The notes: a model not told the origin generated them from the letters alone. 64,000 nucleotides of DNA from Roseiarcus sp963726105 (GCA_963726105.1 CAVSBJ010000014.1:60459-124458), one strand, 5' to 3'. Counted from the stretch's first letter, positions 14,196 through 25,888 are shown. Program-made: numbers and translations.

Positions 14196-14688
14196 AAGCC
14201 GGGTGGCGAAATTGCGGCGAAAACCGAAACCGGCCTCCAATCGCGAAATAATTCAACTGAATTGCCGCCAATTCTTGCGCCAGCGCGCGCATTCAGGCGC
14301 GCGGAAGGGCGAGATTCCGTTCAAGCCTGGCGGGCGCCGCTTCACGCTCGCGTCGCGTGACGCGGTGCGCCTTCCCGATCCTGAGCTCGGGGGTGAGGTC
14401 TCAGGCGCGCCGGTAGTGCGGCTGTCGCGTTTGGCGCATGGATCGCTTCGGACTACAAGCACGGCAACTGCTCATACATTTAAGTTGGAGTCAGGCGATG
14501 AGCCATACGCTCAATATGTGGGGCGCGGTTATCGGTCTACTGGCCGCTGTTGCGTGGGTCATTTCCGCAGTGTCTACAATTCCGCCCCTCGTCCTGGGGG
14601 CAGGGTGCAGAAATCTTCGTTTTCGAGAGACGCCTGTCGCAAGCGTCCTCAACGTGCGTTTAGCGGTCCATGATGGGAGGGGGCCTCT
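14196..14688. other. Intergenic region with a possible small membrane-protein remnant
   Basis: No firm gene. A short plus-strand frame from ATG 14498 encodes MSHTLNMWGAVIGLLAAVAWVISA, one good membrane helix. It then runs into unlikely sequence that overlaps the end of the cyclase pseudogene. It recalls the N-terminus of small proteobacterial membrane proteins and may be a decayed relic. I see no RNA gene here. Confidence 0.25.
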
Positions 14689-16473
14689 TTACTCCGGCAA
14701 TCCGGCCTGACGCAACGCATCTTCCAAATCAGCCAGGTGTTCCGATTTAGTGACGGGGCTGCCGGAAATTAGCCGGTTAACTGTGAAGGCTCGACGTTCA
14801 AGCACGGTTGGTGCTCGATATGCCTCGACGAGGTGGCCAAGTCGGATCAAGGCTGCCGTCAACAGAAAACATGGCACGCTGAACCGTGGGTTTGCTTGGG
14901 AAGCGGCCTTCTTAGCCGTGTTTGCCGTCTTCTGTCCATTCGCCGGCAAAGAAATGGGCGTAGGCGAGGCCGACGTAAGGTAGATAGATCAGCGGGTCGT
15001 ACGGGCTCAGGCGAATGCTGATCACTGGCGTGCGCTATTCCGCCGCGCCTTTAGCCCACAAGGGGCGGATCATAGAACTGAACCCGAACGCGAGCGCCGA
15101 TGATGGACTAAGGACGAGCGCACGGTCGAGAGCATCAAGAGCAGTAACGTAATTCCTTTCGACCACGGCAACGACAAAAGCTCCCATCGCCAGCGCCATC
15201 GCATCGTCGCTGCCGGCTGTGATCGCGGCCTGGGCATGCTTGCGGGCGGCCTCCCGCGTTTCGGCGTGCAGGCCCCCACGGAGATATCGCTGTTCATGGC
15301 ACCAGGCGATGAACCCGTGGGCAAGGGCGTAGTCCGGCTCCAACCGGATCGCCGCTTCAAGCAACGGCAGCGCTTTGTCCGTGCTTTCCGGCATTCCGGT
15401 TGCTGCGAATGGGAGGGCGCGTAGCAACAGATCGTAGGCATCCAGGTTGTCGGGCCGTTTGCGCCGAGCGCGCTCGACTTCGGCCTTGCGCAGCATCGGC
15501 TCGACGGCGCCAAAACACTTATTGTTATTTCGTTCTGAAGCGCAAATATATCGCCGAGCGTGCCGTCATAGCGATCCGCCCAGACTTGTCTGGCGATCTC
15601 GCTCTCGATCAGTTGCCACGTCACCCGCAACTGGTTGCCGGACCGCCGTACGCTCCCTTCGAGGACATAGCGCACCCCAAGCTCCCGGCCGACGGCCTTC
15701 ACGTCGATTGGCTTTCCCTTGTATATGAATGTTGAATTGCGAGAGATGACGAACAGCCATTTTATTCGAGAAAGTCCAGTGATGATCTCCTCGACAATCC
15801 CATCTGCGAAATAATCCTGCTCGGGGTCGCCACTCATGTTCTGGAACGGCAAGACGGCGATCGAAGGCTTGTCGGGCAAGGCAAGCCCGACCGAGCGCTT
15901 CTCCTCCACATTGGGCTCTATCGGGGGAGCCGGTTTTGCCTGGGCAGGAACGTAGACTTGCAGCGAATAGGCTCGCACCGGTTCCGCGATATTCTTCAAT
16001 TGGATTGGGCCGAGATCGGTGATGGCGAGATCGAGCCTCCCCTTAAGTTGCCGAAAGGCGTCTTCGGACAAACAAATCGCGCCCGGGTTGGCGATGCCCT
16101 CTAGCCGTGCGGCTATATTCACTCCGTCGCCCATCAAGTCGCCGTCGCTCTCCTCGACAACGTCGCTTAGATGGATGCCGATACGAAAATCTATGTGCTG
16201 GCCGGGCGGCATGCCAACGTTGCGTTCGATCATCGCGTTCTGGATTGTGATCGCGAAGCGCACCGCTTCGACCACGCTCCGAAACTCGACAAGCGCCCCG
16301 TCGCCAGTGCGTTTGAACACGCGCCCGTTCTGGCTGACGACCGCGGGATCAATGAGTTCCGAGCGCAGTGTCCGCAACCGCGCGAGCGTGCGGTCCTCGT
16401 CTGCGCTCGTCAGTCGGCTGAAGCCGACAATGTCGGCGGCCAAGATCACAGCGATCTTGCGGGTTTCGGTCAT
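14689..16473 (-). pseudogene. Decayed class III adenylate/guanylate cyclase with C-terminal TPR region
   Basis: Pieced together from three minus-strand segments. 16473 to ~15515 gives the cyclase domain (VILAADIVGFSRLTSADEDRT, FKRTGDGALVEF, GDGVNIAARLEG) and the linker (SIAVLPFQNMSGDPEQDYFADG ... ALQNEITISV). A one-base loss in an A-run at 15512-15515 shifts the frame; the next frame continues EVERARRKRPDNLDAYDLL through TPR-like repeats to an in-frame TAG at 15035-15037. Beyond that the same frame still reads IRLSPYDPLIYLPYVGLAYA. A further shift near 14925-14945 leads to the true C-terminus NPRFSVP ... LADLEDALRQAGLPE, stop at 14689. The reconstructed ~595 codons match the usual family length. 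With a frameshift, a nonsense codon and a second frameshift, it is unlikely to be functional. Confidence 0.85.
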
Positions 16474-16659
16474 TGTACCCCTCGCACACGACGCACAATA
16501 ACACGAAGGCTGACCAACTGGGTGACCGCAATGAATTGTCAGCAGTCGCTAGTCTTTCCAAGCCGGCGACAAAGGCGTCTCTCACAAACGGGAAATTCCT
16601 TAAGGGCGCGCGGGGGTACGCTAGTGCGGGGTCGCATCCGAGCGATGGGTGGCGGAAGC

Positions 16660-16905
16660 ATGGTCAAACGCAATAGGAAGGCTTCTTGGGACCCTTCCGT
16701 GCTGAGATATCCACTCGAATTGTTGAACCAGCAAATTGCGAGGGCCAAACACGGGTATGAAACGGGGGGCTCGTCGCAGGCTAGAAGAGCATTTTTCAAA
16801 AGTCTGGTTTCTCTAGAAGGCCAGCGAGAGCGCTTCTACGGAATACCGGCGCCGCGGCGGCGTTTTAATGCTTCTGTGCGGTCCTTTGTGATGGGATCGG
16901 GGTGA
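16660..16905 (+). CDS. Small hypothetical protein
   Basis: An 81-residue basic protein (MVKRNRKASWDPSVLRYP ... SFVMGSG) starting at ATG 16660, with GGCGGAAG just before it. An alternative ATG lies at 16645. It is AT-richer than its neighbours, has a sensible mixed composition and predicted helices (LELLNQQIARAKHGYE; RRAFFKSLVSLEGQRERFYG), and no membrane segment. I recognise no family. It lies between the cyclase pseudogene (divergent) and the decamer-repeat block. Confidence 0.4.
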   Translation: MVKRNRKASWDPSVLRYPLELLNQQIARAKHGYETGGSSQARRAFFKSLVSLEGQRERFYGIPAPRRRFNASVRSFVMGSG

Positions 16906-17105
16906 GACAGGCAGAAGGCTCATGTCGGGAAAACAAAGACCATAAGAAATAACTTGCAAAAATGCGAAATCCAAGCTAGGCTTGGCGAGGGTCGAACTCG
17001 GAGCGGAAGCGTGTTGATGACGGATGGAGGGAGCAGGGAGGAGGGAGGACAACTCTAGGTTGCTAGCACGCTCGAGAGCGAGAGAAACCTCAACGATAAC
17101 GGCTG

Positions 17106-17220
17106 TAACCCATTGAAAAGGCCCGATTCCAAAAAATAAACGCTAGTAAACGCTAGCTCTTTTACTGGCGTTTATGCCCATTTATTGCCGTTTATCGGCG
17201 TTTACTGGCTCTTACGCGCG
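17106..17220. repeat. Decamer-repeat block A with 41-base shared segment
   Basis: From 17161 the sequence runs in exact ten-base steps: TTTACTGGCG, TTTATGCCCA, TTTATTGCCG, TTTATCGGCG, TTTACTGGCT, then CTTACGCGCG. Two steps in the opposite orientation precede it (CGCTAGTAAA, CGCTAGCTCT). The left part, 17106-17146, matches the reverse complement of 39179-39219 at 38 of 41 positions. It sits between the small gene at 16660-16905 and the end of mccA. Binding site array, intergenic element or structured RNA are all possible. Confidence 0.75.
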
Positions 17221-17267
17221 CCGCTTCCGGCAGCCCGCGCCGACGTTTGGCCGCGCCCCATCGGCGA

Positions 17268-19235
<1,968 letters not shown>

Positions 19236-19483
19236 TTCGACACTCCGACCCCCCTTTCTCTACCGAACACATATTCGGATAGCGAGCGGCGCAGGCCGCG
19301 GTTGGCGCGGTTCTTGCCGCGTGCGAGTTTTCGGAACGATTGCCCAAGCGGCGTGTTGCCGGCGTCGAGCCAGTCTTGCATCGCGCTCGTCGTGGACGGG
19401 ACCAACTTTCGCTGCTAGGCTTGGTGCCAGCCTGCGCTTCGTCGAATGGCCGCTTCGGCGCGCTCTCAGGGAGGGGGTTCAAA

Positions 19484-19966
19484 ATGACCAATCGTTTTCT
19501 CGCAGCCTTGGGCAGGGCGGCTGCCTTGACTGCGCTCGCCGCATCCGCTGCGCTTGCTCAATCGTCGGTGAAGGTCGGCACACTCACGTGCGACGTCTCA
19601 GCCGGCATTGGCATGCTGATCTCGCAGCAACAGACGATGACCTGCGCTTTCGATCCCGCGAGCGGAGGGCCTCCCGACAATTACACCGGCCGCATCGACA
19701 AATTCGGCCTTACGCTAGGCGCGGTGCAGCAAGGAACCATGGTTTGGGGCGTTCTCGCTCCTTCCACAGGGTTCCCGCATGGGGCTTTGGCGGGAAGCTA
19801 CGGCGGCGTTGGCGCGGAGGCGACCGCAGGCGCCGGTCTCGGCGCCAATCTGCTGGTCGGCGGAACGGGCCGCTCATTCTCTCTGCAGCCTCTTTCCATC
19901 CAGGGTCAGACCGGTCTCAATTTCGCCGCTGGAGTCACGACCCTGACGCTGACCTCGTTGCACTGA
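19484..19966 (+). CDS. DUF992 family exported protein
   Basis: A 160-residue protein with a signal peptide (FLAALGRAAALTALAASAALAQ) and a mature part beginning SSVKVGTLTCDVSAGIGMLI. That Gly-x-Leu-x-Cys start and the later MTCAFDP, DNYTGRIDKFGLTLG and TGRSFSLQPLSIQGQTGLN are characteristic of DUF992 of Rhizobiales, small periplasmic or outer-surface beta proteins of unknown function. GGGAGGGGG precedes ATG 19484. It is on the plus strand between the two minus-strand mcc genes. Confidence 0.85.
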   Translation: MTNRFLAALGRAAALTALAASAALAQSSVKVGTLTCDVSAGIGMLISQQQTMTCAFDPASGGPPDNYTGRIDKFGLTLGAVQQGTMVWGVLAPSTGFPHGALAGSYGGVGAEATAGAGLGANLLVGGTGRSFSLQPLSIQGQTGLNFAAGVTTLTLTSLH

Positions 19967-20088
19967 CCGGGGAGGACCTGCGTCGCAAGACGGAGGCGGG
20001 TTCTGCCAGCCGCGTTTTGCGCAGGAACGGGAGGGCGCCCAGCGCGTTGATGATGACTATGGCCGGAACGCGGACAGGAGCGAGCCCC

Positions 20089-20430
20089 ATGACTGATGAA
20101 CCGGAAAGCTTCGACGAGCTCAGCGCCGCCGCCCAAAATAAGGCTGCGGAACAAGGCTCGTCGGCCGCGGCGGCGGTGGCGAAACAGGCGCAGCGGGCGA
20201 TGGACAGTGCGAAGGATTTCGTCGCCGGCGCCAACCTCGACGACGTCAGCGCCCGAGCCGCCGAAACCGCCTCGAACCTTTATCGGGGAGGCCGCGAGCT
20301 TATCGCCAGCAACGACGAACTGTCCAAAGCTGCGGACAATCTGAGCGCGGCAGTCCGGAAGAACCCTCTCGCCGCGGTAGGCGTCGCCTTTTCGACCGGG
20401 TTCCTCCTCGCGCTCCTCACTCGCGGTTAG
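20089..20430 (+). CDS. DUF883/ElaB-YqjD-like membrane-anchored protein
   Basis: A 113-residue protein: a long charged, Ala-rich amphipathic helix (AAAQNKAAEQGSSAAAAVAK ... NDELSKAADNLSAAVRKNP) followed by one C-terminal membrane segment, LAAVGVAFSTGFLLALLTRG. This is the layout of ElaB/YqjD-type proteins, which bind ribosomes or membranes in stationary phase in E. coli. AGGAG lies before ATG 20089. Five bases separate it from the next gene, a YqjE-like protein, so the pair matches the yqjD-yqjE arrangement. Confidence 0.7.
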   Translation: MTDEPESFDELSAAAQNKAAEQGSSAAAAVAKQAQRAMDSAKDFVAGANLDDVSARAAETASNLYRGGRELIASNDELSKAADNLSAAVRKNPLAAVGVAFSTGFLLALLTRG

Positions 20431-20435
20431 GTGGA

Positions 20436-20852
20436 ATGCGAAACGATATCGTCGGTCTGGCGCAGCAATACGCGCGAGAGAAGACGCAGACCGCCGTGAA
20501 ACGCGTTGCGATTCCCGCCGCGTTCGGCATCGTGGCTGCGGTGTTCTTCGTCATCGTGGTGATTGCGCTCTTCGCCGCGCTTTTCTACTGGCTGACATCG
20601 CTCTATGGGCCAATTACCGCCGCGCTGCTCGTCGCCGCCGTCGCCCTGGTTCTGGGACTGATGGCCCTGCTGCCGATTGTGGTTGGGCGGCGGCCCGCCC
20701 CGCCTCCACCCGCGCCCAATCCGCCCCAGTTCGCGTCACTGCTGGCCCAAACTGCGCCCGCGCTCGCGCTCAAGCGACCCCTGTTGTCCGCGTTCCTGTT
20801 GGCGGTCGCGCTCGGGATGATGGCGCGCGGCTCCTCCGCGGGCAAAAAATAA
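20436..20852 (+). CDS. Phage holin superfamily / YqjE-like membrane protein
   Basis: A 138-residue protein with two adjacent membrane segments (AIPAAFGIVAAVFFVIVVIA and ITAALLVAAVALVLGLMALL), a proline-rich linker (RPAPPPPAPNPPQ) and a third weaker hydrophobic stretch near the end. This matches the YqjE/holin-X families, which accompany YqjD-like proteins. Despite the name there is no phage context. It is co-transcribed with the gene ending at 20430. Confidence 0.65.
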   Translation: MRNDIVGLAQQYAREKTQTAVKRVAIPAAFGIVAAVFFVIVVIALFAALFYWLTSLYGPITAALLVAAVALVLGLMALLPIVVGRRPAPPPPAPNPPQFASLLAQTAPALALKRPLLSAFLLAVALGMMARGSSAGKK

Positions 20853-21097
20853 CGCATCCCCAAACCCGAGCCGCACGACGGATTAAAAACTCCGGGGTCA
20901 GCAGGCCGAAATCGAGCGCCTCGGCGCGGACGGCAAGGTCATTCGCGACCCCCGGGGCTGGGGCGGGTTTGGCTGCTTTCGTCGCTGCGCATGAGCCTCG
21001 GTGTCGCGAACGGTAAGAGAATGCGGCGACCATGGCGGTGAGAAATCCGCACAATGGCGCCTCGCTGTCGACTTGGCTCATCGCTACGCCCGTTGGG

Positions 21098-22003
21098 CTA
21101 TTCGGCGAAATAGCTGTCGTCGATCTTTCGCACCTCATAGACGTCCTTGACCCGAACGCCCACGCGATGGCGGATCATCAGATTGGCGAGCGCCTGTCCG
21201 TCGATCAGCACGACGCGCTTCGAGACCCGCGTGATAAAGTCATAGGCGCTGCTGGGGAAATACGAGGTCGTAACCAGGACGCCCTTGCTCGCCCGGTGGC
21301 CCTCGAGGCCACCGACGAAATCACGCACTTCGGAGAGCGGGACCGCCTTGTTGGGATCGAGCCGCTTGGCCTGCACATAAACGACGTCGAGGCCGAGCTC
21401 GTCCTCCTTGATGACTCCATCGACGCCGCCGTCGCCAACCCGGCCAAGCGCCCTGCCCATCTCGACCCGTCCGCCGCCGTAGCCCATACGCACCAGGAGG
21501 TCGATGATCAGGCGCTCGAAGAACGCCGGACTGAACGAATGCACCCGCCCCACGATGTTGCGCGCCAGTTCGGCGTTGAGGAGCTCGAAGTTCGAGGCGA
21601 TCGACTCCTCCGCGTCGTCCCGCGAGCCGATTTCCTCGGCATCCCCTCCGCCCTTGCTTTGGGATCGCCAGGCGACAAATTCCGGATAGCGTTCCAGAAG
21701 CCCGAGGTCGATCTCGCTCACTCCCTGGGCGAGCAACTCGCGGCCTCTGTCGGTGGCGCGGCAATAGCCCCGTCGGGGCAGTTCGATGAGCCCCGCCTTC
21801 GACAGGTAGGACCTCGCCCAGTTGAGGCGGTTGGCGAACAGCGTCTGATTGCCGCTCGGCAGCCTGAGTTGTCGTTCCTCTACCGAGATCTTGAGGGCTC
21901 TACCGACCTCATCCTCTAACCCCGAAATGCTAATTTCGTCGTAGCGCTGCCCGATGGTTTGCAGCGCCGGCAACATGAGTTGCTGAAAACTGGGCACGCC
22001 CAT
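21098..22003 (-). CDS. mrr: Mrr-family type IV restriction endonuclease
   Basis: A 301-residue protein. The N-terminal ~100 residues match the Mrr winged-helix DNA-binding domain (PSFQQLMLPALQTIGQ ... SYLSKAGLIELPRRG). The C-terminal half is a PD-(D/E)xK nuclease: FFERLIIDLLVRMGYGGG, GGVDGVIKEDELGLDVVYVQAKR with the catalytic Asp, Glu/Asp and Gln-x-Lys, then VRDFVGGLEGHRASKGVLVTT. Mrr enzymes cut methylated foreign DNA without a partner methylase. It lies 32 bases downstream of mccB on the same strand and inside the gap between the two mcc genes. Confidence 0.9.
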   Translation of the reverse strand: MGVPSFQQLMLPALQTIGQRYDEISISGLEDEVGRALKISVEERQLRLPSGNQTLFANRLNWARSYLSKAGLIELPRRGYCRATDRGRELLAQGVSEIDLGLLERYPEFVAWRSQSKGGGDAEEIGSRDDAEESIASNFELLNAELARNIVGRVHSFSPAFFERLIIDLLVRMGYGGGRVEMGRALGRVGDGGVDGVIKEDELGLDVVYVQAKRLDPNKAVPLSEVRDFVGGLEGHRASKGVLVTTSYFPSSAYDFITRVSKRVVLIDGQALANLMIRHRVGVRVKDVYEVRKIDDSYFAE

Positions 22004-22035
22004 TCGTTTCTTACGCTCCCCCTACCCACCCAAGA

Positions 22036-23643
22036 CTACATGCGAAAGACGCCGAACCGGGTCGGCTCGACCCCGGCGTTCAGCGTGGCCGAAAACGCCA
22101 GCGACAGAACCCGCCGGGTTTCGCGAGGCGCCACAATGCCGTCGTCCCAAAGGCGAGCCGTTGCATAGTAGGGCGATCCCTCGGCCTCATATTTGGCCCG
22201 GATCGGCGCCTTGAAGGCGTCCTCGTCCGCCTGCGGCCACTCGCGTCCATCCGCTTCGAACGCATCGCGCCGGATCGTCGCGAGCACGCTCGCCGCTTGT
22301 TCGCCGCCCATCACGCTGATGCGGGCATTCGGCCACGTGAAGAGAAACCGAGGAGAATAGGCGCGTCCGCACATGCCATAATTGCCGGCGCCGAAGGACC
22401 CGCCCACGATCAAGGTGATCTTGGGGACGTTGGCGCAGGCGACTGCGGTGACGAGTTTCGCGCCGTCCTTGGCGATGCCTCCCGCCTCGTAGCGCTGTCC
22501 GACCATGAAGCCGGAGATGTTCTGCAGGAACAGCATCGGCGCATCGCGTTGGACGCAGAGTTCGACGAAGTGCGTTCCCTTCAGCGCGCTGTCGGAAAAC
22601 AGGACGCCATTGCTGGCGATGATTCCGATGAGCATGCCTGAAAGTCGCGCGAATCCCGTGACCAGTGTGACGCCGTAGCGAGGCTTGAACTCGTCGAACT
22701 TCGAACCGTCGACGAGCCGGGCGATGATCTCGTGCGCGTCGACCCGCTGACGAAGGTCGACCGGCGCCAGATGTTCGAGCTCCTCGGCCGGATAAAAAGG
22801 TTCGACCGGCTTCGCCCAATCGATCGAGCGCTTTGGCGCCCGATTGAGGTTGGCAATCGCGCGCCGGGCGAGCCCGAGCGCATGGGTGTCGTCACGCGCC
22901 AGCGTGTCCGCGACACCCGAGACGCGGGTGTGCATATCTCCACCGCCGAGGTCTTCCGCGCTCACCGTTTCGCCGGTCGCCGCCTTGACCAGCGGTGGCC
23001 CGGCGAGAAAGATCGTCCCCTGCCTGTCGACGATGATCGTCTCGTCCGACATCGCCGGCACATAGGCTCCGCCCGCGGTGCAGGAGCCCATCACCACCGC
23101 GATTTGAGATACGCCCGCCGACGACATGCGCGCCTGATTGAAGAAGATCCGGCCGAAATGGTCGCGGTCGGGAAAGACCTCTGCCTGGTAAGGCAAATTG
23201 GCCCCGCCCGAGTCGACAAGATAAACACAGGGGATACGGTTCTCCGCCGCAATCTCTTGCGCGCGCAGATGCTTCTTCACCGTCATCGGATAATAGGCGC
23301 CGCCCTTGATGGTCGGGTCGTTGGCGATGACCATGGCCTCGCGGCCGTCGATAAGGCCGATTCCCGTCACCAGACCCGCGCCGTGGACGTCGCCCTCATA
23401 CATGTCGAAAGCCGCGAGTGCGCCTATTTCCAGAAATGGCGAACCGGGATCCACCAGGCCAGCGACGCGCTCACGCGCCAGGAGTTTGCCACGGCCAACA
23501 TGACGGTCGCGCGCTCTGGCTGAACCGCCTTCCGCCGCCGCGCGTCGGCGCAGGTTGAGTTCGCCAATAAGCCGGCGCCATTCCGCAGCGTTGGCTTCTC
23601 CCTCGCCACTCTTCATTGTCAACGCGCTGTTTAGTCGCGCCAT
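22036..23643 (-). CDS. mccB: Methylcrotonyl-CoA carboxylase subunit beta (carboxyltransferase)
   Basis: A 535-residue carboxyltransferase. The N-terminal half has KLLARERVAGLVDPGSPFLE and the oxyanion/CoA region PCVYLVDSGGANLPYQAEVF. The C-terminal half has SGMLIGIIASNGVLF, FLQNISGFMVGQRYEAGGIA and ARISVMGGEQAASVLATI. The DSGGANLPYQAEVFPD and GFMVG signatures are those of methylcrotonyl-CoA rather than propionyl- or acetyl-CoA carboxylase. It transfers the carboxyl from biotin on MccA to 3-methylcrotonyl-CoA in leucine degradation. The usual partner gene is not adjacent but 2.8 kb downstream (17268-19235). AAGGA lies upstream of the start. Confidence 0.93.
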   Translation of the reverse strand: MARLNSALTMKSGEGEANAAEWRRLIGELNLRRRAAAEGGSARARDRHVGRGKLLARERVAGLVDPGSPFLEIGALAAFDMYEGDVHGAGLVTGIGLIDGREAMVIANDPTIKGGAYYPMTVKKHLRAQEIAAENRIPCVYLVDSGGANLPYQAEVFPDRDHFGRIFFNQARMSSAGVSQIAVVMGSCTAGGAYVPAMSDETIIVDRQGTIFLAGPPLVKAATGETVSAEDLGGGDMHTRVSGVADTLARDDTHALGLARRAIANLNRAPKRSIDWAKPVEPFYPAEELEHLAPVDLRQRVDAHEIIARLVDGSKFDEFKPRYGVTLVTGFARLSGMLIGIIASNGVLFSDSALKGTHFVELCVQRDAPMLFLQNISGFMVGQRYEAGGIAKDGAKLVTAVACANVPKITLIVGGSFGAGNYGMCGRAYSPRFLFTWPNARISVMGGEQAASVLATIRRDAFEADGREWPQADEDAFKAPIRAKYEAEGSPYYATARLWDDGIVAPRETRRVLSLAFSATLNAGVEPTRFGVFRM

Positions 23644-23880
23644 TGCGTTCTAGTTCCTTAATCCCAGCCGCAGACTTTGGAGCAGTCTCAACATTGTTGC
23701 CGTTGTTCACCCGTGACACTGGGTTAAATCCCTTGCGGATTCTATAATTTGATCTAGCGAATGCTTGGCTTCCGCAAGAGCATGCAAGATGTTGTTTATT
23801 TGCAACATATTGCTATGGTCCGGCCCGCGGACCGGACTTTACGGAAAGACCTCACCGGAGCTGGTAAAGGTCTTGCCTGC

Positions 23881-24534
23881 TCAGATCACGTCATAATGTT
23901 TGATCCGCCACGGTTCGGCGTGGGCGTCAGCGATCCAGGCCTTCCACGCGGGGAGAGCCATGATCGCCTCCATATAGGCGCGCGTCTGCGTCGAGACCGA
24001 GACGTCATAGACATGAAAGCGGCTGACGACGGGCGCGAACATTGCGTCGGCGGCGGAAAAGCGCCCGAACAGGAAAGGTCCGCCCCTGCCAAAAGTCGCG
24101 CGCGCATGCGCCCACGCGGCTTCGATGCGCGCGACATCTGCGCGGACCTCATCGCTCAGCGGAATTGCCTTGACCGGCCGGCGAAAATTCGTTGGGCACG
24201 CCTGTCGCAGCGCGACGAAGCCCGCGTGCATTTCACTCGCCAGGGATCGCGCGTGGGCGCGGGCGGCTTTGCCTTTCGGCCACACCGTCTTTTCGGGGTA
24301 AGCCTCCGCCAGGTATTCGATGATCGCGAGCGACTCCCAAATTGCGATCTTGCCGTCTTGTAGTGACGGGCACTTTCCAGTCGGCGCGTATTTAAGCATG
24401 CTCGCGCGCGTTTCCGGCTGATCCATCGGGATAACCACTTCCTCGAAGGGGATCTTGAGTTGCGCGAGCAAGATCCAGGGTCTCAGCGACCACGACGAAT
24501 AGGCTTTGTTGGCGAGGATCAGTTTCAGCGGCAC
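23881..24534 (-). CDS. Glutathione S-transferase family protein
   Basis: A 217-residue GST. The N-terminal thioredoxin-like domain has LILANKAYSSWSLRPWILL (active-site Ser region) and GKCPSLQDGKIAIWESLAII, with the cis-Pro and the Glu-Ser pair that hold glutathione. The C-terminal helical domain follows (SLASEMHAGFVALR ... PFLFGRFSAADAMFAPVVSR). It conjugates glutathione to electrophiles. I use GTG 24534 because the conserved fold starts there; an ATG at 24618 would add 28 low-complexity residues. It is divergent from ispDF. Confidence 0.87.
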   Translation of the reverse strand: MPLKLILANKAYSSWSLRPWILLAQLKIPFEEVVIPMDQPETRASMLKYAPTGKCPSLQDGKIAIWESLAIIEYLAEAYPEKTVWPKGKAARAHARSLASEMHAGFVALRQACPTNFRRPVKAIPLSDEVRADVARIEAAWAHARATFGRGGPFLFGRFSAADAMFAPVVSRFHVYDVSVSTQTRAYMEAIMALPAWKAWIADAHAEPWRIKHYDVI

Positions 24535-24674
24535 AGGTGAATTTCCGGAAGGGTTTCGCGGCAATTGATCGGCGGCGACCAAAGCCAAGTCAAGACGCCG
24601 CTCGCGCGGGGCCCGCATTGACGCAGCCGCCTCCGCGCAGGAAAAGGCATCTCAAGCGATCGTCGGAGCCACAA

Positions 24675-25862
24675 TTGTCATCGAATAAGGTTGGGCTTCT
24701 GGTCGTCGCCGGCGGCCGAGGCGTGAGGCTTGGTGCAGATCGGCCGAAGCAATATCTCAGTTGCGCTGGCCGTCCGCTGATCGTGCATACCCTAGAAGCA
24801 TTGGCCGCGAGCTTCCCGTTCTCGGCCATAGCCGTGGTCATCCGGCCAGACGATCGCCCGCTCTATGATCAAGCGATCGTGCAGCTGGCGGCGAGCGCCG
24901 CGGCCGCGCTCGCGCCGCCGGCGATTGGCGGCGCAACCCGTCAGCAAAGCGTCCTGTCCGGCCTCCAGGCCCTCACGGCTGCGGATCTGGATATCGTGCT
25001 CATTCACGATGCGGTGCGGCCCTTCCCCTCACCCGCCCTCATCGCGCGCGCGATCGAAGCTGCCGAGCGTCATGGGGCCGCGGCCCCCGGAACGGCTCTG
25101 AGCGACACCGTCAAGCAGGTCGACGCCGACGGGCGTGTTCTCGCGACCCCGCCGCGATCGGCGCTGAGAGCCGTGCAAACGCCGCAGGCCTTTCGTTTTC
25201 CTCTTATCCTCGAGGCGCATCGACGCGCCGCCAGCGCCGGCGTCGGCGATCTCACCGACGATGTGGCGGTGGCCGAATGGGCAGGCGCGCCGGCTTATGT
25301 GTTCGAAGGCGAACCCGCCAACGTCAAGGTGACCACCATGCAGGATCTCGAAGCGGCAGAGGCTCGGCTCGCCGCGAGCCTCGGCGAGACGCGGGTCGGC
25401 CAGGGGTTCGATGTTCACGCTTTCGCCCCCGGCGATCACGTGTGGCTGTGCGGCGTTCGCATTGCCCATTCCGCAACGCTCAGCGGCCATTCCGACGCTG
25501 ACGTCGGCTTACACGCGCTTGCCGACGCGCTCTACGGCGCGCTTGCCGAGGGCGACATCGGCCAGCATTTTCCACCCTCCGATCCTCAGTGGAAAGGAAT
25601 AGCGTCGAAGGTCTTCCTCGCCCATGCGGCGGAACGGGTACGCACGCGCGGCGGCACGATTGTCCACCTTGACGTCACGTTCGTTTGCGAAGCGCCAAAG
25701 ATCGGCGCGCACCGCGAAGCGATGCGCGCCCGCGTCGCGGAGATCACGGGCCTCGATGTCGGCCGGGTCGCGGTCAAGGCGACGACGAGCGAGAAGCTCG
25801 GCTTTACCGGGCGCGGCGAAGGAATCGCCTGCCTGGCGACGGCGACCGTGCGGCTGCCGTGA
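24675..25862 (+). CDS. ispDF: Bifunctional IspD/IspF (MEP isoprenoid pathway)
   Basis: A ~395-residue fusion. Residues ~1-230 are IspD (CDP-ME synthase): GLLVVAGGRGVRLGADRPKQ for CTP binding, IHDAVRPFPS, DTVKQVD and VQTPQAFRF. Residues ~235-395 are IspF (MECDP synthase): RVGQGFDVHAF and SGHSDADVGLHALADALYGA with the metal-binding Asp/His residues, then DIGQHFPPSDPQWKG and ATTSEKLGFTGRGEGI. It makes CDP-methylerythritol and closes the cyclodiphosphate. The IspD-IspF fusion is common in alphaproteobacteria. TTG 24675 has GGAG six bases upstream and fits the usual length; ATG 24537 is an alternative. Confidence 0.93.
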   Translation: MSSNKVGLLVVAGGRGVRLGADRPKQYLSCAGRPLIVHTLEALAASFPFSAIAVVIRPDDRPLYDQAIVQLAASAAAALAPPAIGGATRQQSVLSGLQALTAADLDIVLIHDAVRPFPSPALIARAIEAAERHGAAAPGTALSDTVKQVDADGRVLATPPRSALRAVQTPQAFRFPLILEAHRRAASAGVGDLTDDVAVAEWAGAPAYVFEGEPANVKVTTMQDLEAAEARLAASLGETRVGQGFDVHAFAPGDHVWLCGVRIAHSATLSGHSDADVGLHALADALYGALAEGDIGQHFPPSDPQWKGIASKVFLAHAAERVRTRGGTIVHLDVTFVCEAPKIGAHREAMRARVAEITGLDVGRVAVKATTSEKLGFTGRGEGIACLATATVRLP

Positions 25863-25888
25863 GCCATCGCGGTCCTCGCACGACGACG

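Noticed and set aside
14689..14949. 86-codon small gene
   Set aside because: It is the C-terminal end of the adenylate cyclase-TPR gene after a frameshift (DALRQAGLPE ending).
15035..15496. Separate 153-residue TPR protein
   Set aside because: Continuation of the same decayed cyclase gene after the frameshift at 15512-15515.
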